From: Chitinophaga caeni
GTDB taxonomy: Bacteria; Bacteroidota; Bacteroidia; Chitinophagales; Chitinophagaceae
Direction of reading: 5' to 3'
Assembly (NCBI RefSeq): GCF_002557795.1
Contig: NZ_CP023777.1
Coordinates: 744,001 to 808,000 of the forward strand
Length of the DNA: 64,000 nucleotides
The position numbers and the translations under genes are program-made. Below the pieces are notes generated by a model. It ran no database searches, had not been told where the DNA came from, and was given only the letters and a program-made list of their open reading frames with translations. This document shows, one piece after another, positions 54,822 to 64,000 of this stretch (position 1 is the first letter of the stretch; every line of letters starts with the position of its first letter).

Positions 54822-57800
54822 TTACATATTCCTACGGTATTGTCCGCCCACTTCGTAAAGCGCATGGGTAATTTGCCCGAGGGAGCAATATTTCACCGTT
54901 TCCATGAGTTCGGCAAATATGTTTCCATTCTTTACAGCCACTTCTTTCAAGCGCTCCAACATTAGGTTAGCCTGATCTTCATGCCGCTCCTGGAAAGTTT
55001 TAACAGCCGTGATTTGGAATTCCTTTTCTCCCGATGTTGAGCGAATCACTTCATCCGGGATAATGGTAGGAGAACCATTTTTATTCAAGAAGGTATTAAC
55101 ACCGATAATCGGGTACTCCCCGGTATGTTTCAAAGACTCGTAATAAAGACTTTCTTCCTGGATCTTATTTCTTTGGTACATTCTTTCCATAGCTCCAAGT
55201 ACGCCGCCTCTTTCGGTAATGCGGTTAAACTCGGTCAGTACCGCTTCTTCTACCAGGTCCGTAAGTTCCTCGATAAAGAAACTACCTTGATTCGGATTTT
55301 CGTTTTTCGCTGTACCGAGTTCGCGGTTGATGATCAACTGGATGGCCATCGCCCTTCTTACGCTTTCTTCCGTTGGTGTTGTGATCGCTTCATCATAAGC
55401 ATTCGTATGCAAGGAATTACAATTATCATAAATAGCGTACAATGCTTGCAAAGTAGTACGGATATCGTTGAAGTCGATTTCTTGTGCGTGCAGGCTCCTG
55501 CCGGAAGTTTGGATATGGTATTTCAGCTTTTGCGAACGTTCGTTGCCTTTATATTTATTCTTGATGGCTTTTGCCCAGATTCTTCTTGCTACGCGACCGA
55601 TTACTGAATACTCCGGATCCATGCCGTTACTGAAGAAGAAAGACAAGTTAGGTGCAAAATCATCGATATGCATTCCCCGCGCGAGATAATATTCTACGTA
55701 CGTGAAACCATTCGCCAAAGTAAAGGCAAGCTGGGTTATCGGGTTCGCGCCGGCTTCCGCGATATGGTAACCTGAAATACTCACAGAGTAGAAATTACGG
55801 ACTTTATTATGAATAAAATATTCTTGTACATCACCCATAAGTTTCAAGGCAAATTCCGTGGAGAAGATACAGGTATTTTGAGCCTGGTCCTCTTTAAGAA
55901 TATCTGCCTGAACGGTTCCCCGAACGGTACTCAAAGCATGCGCCTTGATCTTTTGATAGGTTGCCGCGTCCAAAACATGATCTCCTGCTACGCCTAGTAA
56001 CTCAAGCCCTAAACCATCATTACCATTTGGCAGGTTGCCGTTGTAATAGGGCAATGGATAGGAGCGGAATTTTTCCTTGATAGTAGCCCTTACCATATCC
56101 TGCAACCCGTTCTCTTGAATATATTTTTCACATTGCTGGTCGATGGCAGCGTTCATGAAAAAGGCCAATAAGATGGGAGCGGGACCATTGATCGTCATAG
56201 AAACGGAAGTTCTAGGGTCGCATAGATCAAAACCACTGTATAGCTTCTTAGCGTCATCAACAGTGGCGATACTAACACCGGAATTTCCGATTTTACCGTA
56301 AATATCGGGGCGCGACGCCGGGTCTTCCCCATATAAAGTTACACTGTCAAAGGCTGTAGACAAACGCTTCGCAGGTTGATCCATCGAAACGTAATGGAAA
56401 CGTTTATTGGTTCTTTCGGGACCGCCTTCCCCGGCAAACATCCGCGTCGGATCTTCGCCTTCCCGTTTTAATGGAAACACGCCGGCAGCGTAAGGAAATT
56501 CGCCGGGTACATTTTCCGTTAATTGCCAACGAAGGATATCGCCCCAATCTTGGTATTTGGGCAAACTAACCTTAGGGATTCGGCTATGGGAAAGACTTTC
56601 GGTAACCAATGGCAACTTTATAATCTTATCTCTAACCTTGAATTCATATACATCTGATTTATATTTTGCTACCAGCTCCGGCCAATCTTCGATCAACTTC
56701 AAACAGCTTGGATCCAGGGATGCCTTGATCTGCCGGGAAATATCTTCCAGTGCATCGTGCGACCCCGTGATCTTCAGAACACCTTCCACCTGGTACCATT
56801 GCGAAGCAAGTTTACATTGTGCATCTACCCAATTACTATACGCTTCGATACTTTCTGAAATTTCCGCCAGGTAACGTACCCTCGCCGGCGGGATAATTTG
56901 CGACTTGGTCGAAGCATCATGCATCTCTTCCGGCACCGCTACTTTCCCAAAGCTCAGCCCGGTTTTCTTTTGTATTTCGAGTAATAGTTTTTCGAATAAG
57001 AGGTTCACACCTGCATCGTTGAATTGCGAAGCTATGGTTCCTACAACCGGTAAATCCTGGTCTTTTGCAGTCCAAAGGCTATGGTTACGTTTATATTGTT
57101 TACGTACATCGTGCAAAGCGTCCAAAGCCCCGGCCTTATCAAACTTGTTGATGGCAATTACATCTGCATAGTCGAGCATATTGATCTTTTCCAACTGCGA
57201 AGCAGCGCCGTATTCAGGGGTCATAACATACATGGCTACATCGCAATAATCCACGATAGCCGTGTCGCTCTGACCGATACCCGAAGTTTCAAGGATGATA
57301 AAATCGTAGCCCGCGATCTTACATATATCGATGGCCTCCTGTATATTTTTGCTGATGGCTTTATCGCTTTCCCTGGTTGCCAGGGAGCGCATATAGGCGC
57401 GGGGGTGGTGAATGCTGTTCATCCTGATACGGTCACCCAATAAAGCGCCGCCCGTTTTTTTCTTAGATGGATCCACGGATATCACCGCGATCGTTTTATC
57501 CGGAAAGCGATTGAGGTAGCGCCTGACCAGTTCATCAGTCACGCTACTTTTACCGGCGCCGCCAGTACCAGTAATACCAAGTACGGGTATTGTTTTGGTT
57601 GGTTTTACACCTTCCATCTGCCCGTTGAGCTGGAAGCTTTCAGCGTAGGTAATGGCTTGCGCGATCTTGGGCGCAAACTTCTCTTCCAAAACTTGCGGTT
57701 CAATTTTCAGATCACCTTTTTTCACGGTTTCAAAATCGCATTTGCGGATCAGGTCTTCGATCATCCCTTCCAAGCCCATCTGGCGACCATCATCCGGGGA

Positions 57801-58154
57801 ATAAATTCTCGATATACCGTATTGGTGAAGTTCTTCTATTTCCGAGGGTAAGATGGTACCGCCACCGCCTCCGAAAATCTTAATATGGCTACATCCCTTT
57901 TGCGCCAGGAGGTCATGCATGTACTTGAAAAATTCCAGGTGCCCGCCTTGGTATGAAGTTACCGCGATACCTTGAGCATCTTCTTCAATAGCGCAATCAA
58001 CGATTTCTGCCGCGGAGCGATTGTGGCCCAAGTGAATCACTTCGGCGCCTTTCCCTTGCATGATGCGGCGCATAATATTAATTGCAGCATCATGACCATC
58101 GAAGAGGGAAGCTGCTGTCACGATTCTCACCTTATGAGTCGGAGTGTAAGACAT
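54822..58154 (-). CDS. icmF: fused isobutyryl-CoA mutase IcmF
   Basis: A protein of 1110 residues with the three IcmF parts in order. The B12-binding domain comes first (about 8-140), with Asp19-x-His21 in LFDGHDAA supplying the lower cobalt ligand, and GGGGGTI. Next is the MeaB-like G-protein chaperone (about 190-440), with P-loop GTGGAGKS (196-203), ETSGIGQSD and NKFDK (336-340). The mutase TIM barrel (about 560-1080) follows. It rearranges isobutyryl-CoA and n-butyryl-CoA (some members act on other branched acyl-CoAs) using adenosylcobalamin. It is the one visible consumer of the B12 made by the btuB-cobC operon 50 kb away. It is transcribed alone. Confidence 0.95.
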   Translation of the reverse strand: MSYTPTHKVRIVTAASLFDGHDAAINIMRRIMQGKGAEVIHLGHNRSAAEIVDCAIEEDAQGIAVTSYQGGHLEFFKYMHDLLAQKGCSHIKIFGGGGGTILPSEIEELHQYGISRIYSPDDGRQMGLEGMIEDLIRKCDFETVKKGDLKIEPQVLEEKFAPKIAQAITYAESFQLNGQMEGVKPTKTIPVLGITGTGGAGKSSVTDELVRRYLNRFPDKTIAVISVDPSKKKTGGALLGDRIRMNSIHHPRAYMRSLATRESDKAISKNIQEAIDICKIAGYDFIILETSGIGQSDTAIVDYCDVAMYVMTPEYGAASQLEKINMLDYADVIAINKFDKAGALDALHDVRKQYKRNHSLWTAKDQDLPVVGTIASQFNDAGVNLLFEKLLLEIQKKTGLSFGKVAVPEEMHDASTKSQIIPPARVRYLAEISESIEAYSNWVDAQCKLASQWYQVEGVLKITGSHDALEDISRQIKASLDPSCLKLIEDWPELVAKYKSDVYEFKVRDKIIKLPLVTESLSHSRIPKVSLPKYQDWGDILRWQLTENVPGEFPYAAGVFPLKREGEDPTRMFAGEGGPERTNKRFHYVSMDQPAKRLSTAFDSVTLYGEDPASRPDIYGKIGNSGVSIATVDDAKKLYSGFDLCDPRTSVSMTINGPAPILLAFFMNAAIDQQCEKYIQENGLQDMVRATIKEKFRSYPLPYYNGNLPNGNDGLGLELLGVAGDHVLDAATYQKIKAHALSTVRGTVQADILKEDQAQNTCIFSTEFALKLMGDVQEYFIHNKVRNFYSVSISGYHIAEAGANPITQLAFTLANGFTYVEYYLARGMHIDDFAPNLSFFFSNGMDPEYSVIGRVARRIWAKAIKNKYKGNERSQKLKYHIQTSGRSLHAQEIDFNDIRTTLQALYAIYDNCNSLHTNAYDEAITTPTEESVRRAMAIQLIINRELGTAKNENPNQGSFFIEELTDLVEEAVLTEFNRITERGGVLGAMERMYQRNKIQEESLYYESLKHTGEYPIIGVNTFLNKNGSPTIIPDEVIRSTSGEKEFQITAVKTFQERHEDQANLMLERLKEVAVKNGNIFAELMETVKYCSLGQITHALYEVGGQYRRNM

Positions 58155-58865
58155 GTTCGGAAATATTTTAATGCTTGGCAGCAGGTTGGTTTCCTAAGCC
58201 GGACAACGTGTCCTATTAGCCTGTTGCAAATTACGAAAATAAGGGCTGATGGGTTCTAGAAGTGCAAAAGGAATGAGAATTAGACCAGGTTAAAAGTTAG
58301 AATGCGAATCTTCGAAATCATTTAAAAGTACGCGTGAGACGTTGATGAATATCTAGTATAAAAAAAGAACCCCCGCATACAAAATGCAGGGGAGAATAAC
58401 TCGAAACTTTTTTCCGTAACTCATGGATACAAATCCTCCATGAAATTCACAACGTGGAACTTAAAAATGCAGTTTATATAAAATAAGATGAAATGACCTT
58501 CTTGAAATAATAAGTTTATACAACTTCCGAATACCTGGCCTACTAACCTTTAAACTAATTGCGATAATCAAAATAGGCGCCGCTATCTTTCTAAAAATAT
58601 AACTGTGTATATTTTACACAATCTTAGGATTTTTTTCTTTTCATAACAAATTTTTAACGCTTTTTTTTACAATTTTTATTCAAATTATTATAAGTGTAGA
58701 GTTAACACTAAAAATAATTTAAAAAGGTAGATCAACTTCAATATTTATTTTAATAAGAATAGGAAAAGGCCGGGCTGGTATTATAAAATAAGGCAAATGA
58801 CCACCGCCACGGGGGCAAGTGGCGGCAAGAGGCAGAAAATTATAAGTAAGGTTGTAAATTTTAAT
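58155..58865. other. 711-bp A+T-rich region without a recognisable gene
   Basis: The region upstream of icmF holds a hairpin at 58370-58393 (CCCCGCAT / ATGC-A-GGGG, followed on the minus strand by TTCTTTTTTT), which may terminate the Nudix-regulator transcript about 470 bp after its stop, or a small minus-strand transcript. Homopolymer A and T runs fill 58600-58720. No protein remnant was found. Confidence 0.5.
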
Positions 58866-59582
58866 TTAGAATCCCAAGGATTTTTTCTTCTGTTGTGAAT
58901 AGCGTTCCGCGTTGAAACCGTAAAGCTTCGCCGGCCTGTGACGTACTTCTTCCTCCTCTTCATTGAGATCGATCAGTACATCCATAGCAAAGAATTTCTT
59001 TCTGAAATTCCTTCTATCTAATTTAACATCCAGGATAGCTTCGTATAGGTTTTGTAAATCCCTGAGCGTAAACTTCCTGGGTAGCAGGTTGAACCCAACC
59101 GGTTGTTCTATAATCTGTTGCCGCAACCGCTCCAAACAGGTGTTGAGAATATCTTTATGGTCAAAAGCCATATCCTTTTGCAGTATATCTTTTACAGGAT
59201 GCCAATGCAAATCGTTATTAAGTAGCTTCAATTCGATATGTTCAACATTCACGAGGGAATAATATGCTACGGATACGACCCGCCCTGCCGGGTGGCGGTT
59301 GAGCGCGCCGAAAGCATGTACTTGCTGCATATATACATTTTCAAGTCCCGTTCTTTCGAGCAAAACGCGGTAGGCGGCATTTTCCAGGTCCTCGTCTGGG
59401 CGAACGATATCTCCCAGCAGGCTCCATTTGCCCCTGTACTCTTTCAAATCGGACTCAATCAAAAGTACTTTAAGCTCATCGTTGTCGAACCCAAAAATCA
59501 CGCAATCAACCGAAATGGCTACTTTGAAATAATCCTTGATCTCCGTTAAATGTGTATTAACGTTCTTGGTTTGCATATTCAT
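58866..59582 (-). CDS. Nudix-related transcriptional regulator (NrtR/AraR-like)
   Basis: A protein of 238 residues. Residues about 18-150 form a Nudix fold (VAISVDCVIFGFDNDELKVLLIESD...RGKWSLLGDIVRPDEDLENAAYRVLLERTGL). The Nudix box is degenerate: RV and ER stand where REx and EE are needed, so hydrolysis is unlikely. Residues about 160-230 (FTLRDLQNLYEAILDVKLDRRNFRKKFFAMDVL) form a winged helix. This is the layout of Nudix-related regulators that sense ADP-ribose or sugars. The target genes are not obvious; the neighbours are icmF and an amidohydrolase. Confidence 0.87.
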   Translation of the reverse strand: MNMQTKNVNTHLTEIKDYFKVAISVDCVIFGFDNDELKVLLIESDLKEYRGKWSLLGDIVRPDEDLENAAYRVLLERTGLENVYMQQVHAFGALNRHPAGRVVSVAYYSLVNVEHIELKLLNNDLHWHPVKDILQKDMAFDHKDILNTCLERLRQQIIEQPVGFNLLPRKFTLRDLQNLYEAILDVKLDRRNFRKKFFAMDVLIDLNEEEEEVRHRPAKLYGFNAERYSQQKKKSLGF

Positions 59583-60025
59583 AATCGTGGAACTTGCTAT
59601 AATACCTAACGTGAATTTTCTTTACAAAAAAAATTCCGTACAAGTTTGTCTTGGTTTTAACTGCGCAAATTAGGTTATTGTTATATCAATAAAAAATCAA
59701 TACGCTACGTTTTCTTTCTAAAAGTACTGTTGATAACTTGGGATAGGATCCAACTAAAGTTGCGATACTACATCATGGAATTTCTAAATCAGTTTTCTAT
59801 TAACATGTTACAACAAGTAAACATTTGAAGAGGGTGATAATTTTATGCTAAGAATTCGTCCGTTCAAATGTACCATTAAAGCTAATACATATCCTTCATA
59901 ATTCATCACAGAATCTAAAACTTTGAAAATATCTAATCATTTTTCAATTAAAAAGCATGCATTCATACCGACAAGCCTTACTGTTTGAATATTATTTGAT
60001 ATGAACATTAATCTAAAACTTTTAT
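59583..60025. other. 443-bp region upstream of the Nudix regulator
   Basis: Low-complexity A+T-rich sequence with no protein-like frame longer than about 20 codons and no clear hairpin. It should contain the promoter of the Nudix regulator (minus), but no full TAnnTTTG box was found. Confidence 0.4.
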
Positions 60026-61669
60026 CTACCTGCCGGGCGCTTTATAAACCTGTTCCCCTCCAATATAAGTAGCGGTTACCTTTGTTTTTAGTATAGCCGT
60101 GTCCGGTACCTGCATGATATCCCGGTCTAAAACCACGAAATCCGCCCATTTTCCAGGCTCTAGGCTACCTTTTAACTTCTCATCAAAACTTGCTTTGGCG
60201 GCCCAAATTGTCATACCCCGCAATGCTTCTTCACGGCCCAGTTTCTCTTTTGCCAAGAAACCTCCAGCGGGATACCCTGTGCTATCCACGCGGAAAACGG
60301 CCGCATAAAAGGTTTTCAAAGGATCGATATCTTCTACGGGAAAGTCCGTCCCAAGCGGCATCCATGCATTTTCATGTAATAATTCCCGGAAAGCATAGGC
60401 GTCTCCCAATCGTGCTTTCCCCAGGCGCTCTTCTGCCCAATACATATCCGATGTTGCATGGGTTGGTTGCACGGAGGGGATAATATTGTAATCACCGAAA
60501 TAATGAAAGTCAGCTTGATTGACTACCTGCGCATGTTCTATTCTCCAGCGCCGATCATTCTTGCCTTCCAGTACGGCTGCATATATCCTCAAAATATCGC
60601 GGTTCGCTGAATCCCCGATTGCATGTGTACACATCTGGAATTTGCTATCGATCATCATCTTGGCTCTTTCTACGAAATAGCTGCTATCATTTAAAAGGAA
60701 TCCTTTCCATCCGGGTTGGTCGCTATAATCTTGCAACAGGCAAGCGCCCCTCGAACCCAATGCGCCATCTGCATAAAATTTAAAGCCTCCCACGTTAATA
60801 TGGTTGGTTTTAAATACACCTCTCCTTAAGATCCAATCAAAATTCACCTTATCATCGCTTAGCATGATATAAATTCTTATGGGCAATTTCCGCTCCTTTT
60901 CCAAGGCATCTAAAAATAATACATCGCGCTTCATCACCCCGCAATCGCTTACAGAGGTTAACCCTACCGCGAAACAATTTTCCATTGCTTCTTTCACAAG
61001 CAATTTAGCTGTTGAATTAGACTTAGCAGGTATGAAACGCTCCACGGGAGCGATCGCGTTATCCACCAAAATGCCGGTAAGTTTTCCTCCCTTGGTTTCG
61101 AAAATGCCCCCTTTTATCCTTTGCCCGGGTTTAATGCCAGCAGCATCCAAGGCCGCTTGGTTCGCAATCGCGGCATGGCCGTCTACACGGTATAGAAATA
61201 CCGGCTTGGCGGGAAACAATTCATCTAATCTTGCCTTACTGGGAAACTGTTTATTCTTCCAATCGTTCTGATCCCATCCACGGCCGATGATCCAGGGCGA
61301 AGAATCCTGCTTGGCATGTTGCTGCACACGTTCCAACACTTCGTCCCAACTCTTGGTTCCTACTAATTTCGCTTCAGAGAGACCGGAAGCATACCCTAAA
61401 AAATGCGAATGGGCATCATTAAAACCCGGGTATATATATTGCCCTGTTCCATCCAAGACTTCAAGCCCTTTATAATGCCCCAGGATATCTTGATCCGTTC
61501 CTACCGCGATGATCTTTCCAGCCCTAATAGCCATGGCACTTGCCGTACGGAACATACTGTCTACCGTGTAAATCCTTGCATGATGCACCACTAGGTCAAC
61601 TTGATCGGGTTCCTGTTGGCAACCGGCCATTATCCAGGTAACAGATAAAGCGCATAGGAGTTTTTTCAT
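60026..61669 (-). CDS. amidohydrolase, YtcJ-like lipoprotein
   Basis: A protein of 547 residues with a lipoprotein signal (IMAGC, cysteine at residue 17). YPGFNDAHSHFLGYASGL contains the metal-binding HxH. GFKFYADGALGSRG, THAIGDSANRDILR, WRIEHAQVVNQADF and LGTDFPVEDIDPL follow the YtcJ/amidohydrolase-3 pattern, with a beta-sandwich around the barrel ends. These enzymes cleave amide bonds in small molecules; the substrate is not known. Lipid anchoring would place it in the periplasm or outer membrane. It is divergent from ligA. Confidence 0.87.
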   Translation of the reverse strand: MKKLLCALSVTWIMAGCQQEPDQVDLVVHHARIYTVDSMFRTASAMAIRAGKIIAVGTDQDILGHYKGLEVLDGTGQYIYPGFNDAHSHFLGYASGLSEAKLVGTKSWDEVLERVQQHAKQDSSPWIIGRGWDQNDWKNKQFPSKARLDELFPAKPVFLYRVDGHAAIANQAALDAAGIKPGQRIKGGIFETKGGKLTGILVDNAIAPVERFIPAKSNSTAKLLVKEAMENCFAVGLTSVSDCGVMKRDVLFLDALEKERKLPIRIYIMLSDDKVNFDWILRRGVFKTNHINVGGFKFYADGALGSRGACLLQDYSDQPGWKGFLLNDSSYFVERAKMMIDSKFQMCTHAIGDSANRDILRIYAAVLEGKNDRRWRIEHAQVVNQADFHYFGDYNIIPSVQPTHATSDMYWAEERLGKARLGDAYAFRELLHENAWMPLGTDFPVEDIDPLKTFYAAVFRVDSTGYPAGGFLAKEKLGREEALRGMTIWAAKASFDEKLKGSLEPGKWADFVVLDRDIMQVPDTAILKTKVTATYIGGEQVYKAPGR

Positions 61670-61734
61670 ATAAATTGAATTAGAGATTTTGGTTTGACAA
61701 GGAAGTAAAGATTAAATTTACAGCATAGAAATGA

Positions 61735-63852
<2,118 letters not shown>

Positions 63853-63853
63853 T

Positions 63854-64000
63854 ATGACAGATGAATATTTCATGCAACAAGCGCTCCGGGAAGCTAAACT
63901 GGCATTAGAAGAAGGGGAAGTGCCGATTGGCGCCGTTGTAGTAGTACAAAACCAAATTATCGGCCGGGGGCATAACCAGGTAGAACGGCTAAACGATTGT
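63854..64000 (+). CDS. tadA: tRNA-specific adenosine deaminase, start only
   Basis: The first 49 codons read [31 protein letters not shown], the N-terminus of TadA-type deaminases, which convert A34 to inosine in tRNA-Arg(ACG). The active-site HAE lies beyond the window edge. The start is one base after the ligA stop, so the two genes are co-transcribed. Confidence 0.88.
   Translation, partial: MTDEYFMQQALREAKLALEEGEVPIGAVVVVQNQIIGRGHNQVERLNDC

Noticed and set aside
54681..54965. 94-codon plus-strand ORF between icmF and the MutS-like gene
   Set aside because: It starts with GTG, reads through the icmF terminator and runs antisense into icmF.
58323..58422. Minus-strand hydrophobic micro-ORF MSYGKKFRVILPC...
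   Set aside because: It is read through a hairpin with a T tail, so it is more likely the sequence of a terminator than a gene.

Overview
The window looks like a chromosomal segment of a Bacteroidota member, most probably a Chitinophagaceae-type soil or freshwater bacterium. The evidence is the TonB-dependent receptor style, the DUF6580 and DUF3857 families, promoter boxes of the TAnnTTTG type in place of a -10/-35 pair, few Shine-Dalgarno sequences, moderate G+C and many outer-membrane beta-barrel proteins. This assignment is inferred from gene families, not from a marker gene.

Layout. 0-3.3 kb: a TPR protein, a PLP trans-sulfuration enzyme and an amino-acid permease. 3.4-10.2 kb: a cobalamin riboswitch leads into a B12 uptake and salvage operon (btuB, DUF6580 membrane protein, btuF-like, cobU, cobT, cobS, cobC). 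10.3-14.4 kb: two tandem DUF3857-type secreted proteins; the first keeps a transglutaminase triad and the second appears to have lost it. 14.5-19.2 kb: an unusual accessory stretch with two cassettes of tiny ORFs alternating with strong hairpins, a DinB-like gene, two kinds of tandem repeat, a structured RNA candidate, and an AAA ATPase coupled to an RtcB RNA ligase. 19.2-22.3 kb: an HGSNAT/NagX-like membrane protein and an ABC-F ATPase.

22.8-41.1 kb is one long minus-strand exopolysaccharide locus. Wza-like and Wzz-like export proteins come first, then a nucleotide-sugar set (TviB-, WbpE-, WbpD- and WbpB-like, plus WecB) predicted to make a UDP-2,3-diacetamido uronic acid and UDP-ManNAc. These are followed by Wzx flippase, a beta-helix protein, Wzy polymerase, three glycosyltransferases and a Wzi/RemB-like barrel. 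Base composition falls sharply between wza and wzi, marking a swapped-in serotype-like cassette. No initiating sugar-phosphate transferase and no tyrosine kinase are visible here.

41.5-64 kb: an ECF sigma factor, an IS4-like remnant with an 11-bp target duplication, idi, a SnoaL/monooxygenase fusion, a GH130 lipoprotein, a three-gene ABC exporter operon, a decayed hipA, tRNA-Arg(CCG), marC, an XRE-cupin regulator, DUF2490, a PA0069-type radical SAM gene behind two tandem 17-bp dyads, a membrane-anchored MutS-like ATPase, the B12-dependent fused mutase IcmF, a degenerate-Nudix regulator, an amidohydrolase, ligA and the start of tadA.

The B12 operon plausibly supplies adenosylcobalamin to IcmF. 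The least explained part is the 14.5-19.2 kb stretch of small ORFs, hairpins and repeats beside the RNA-ligase pair.
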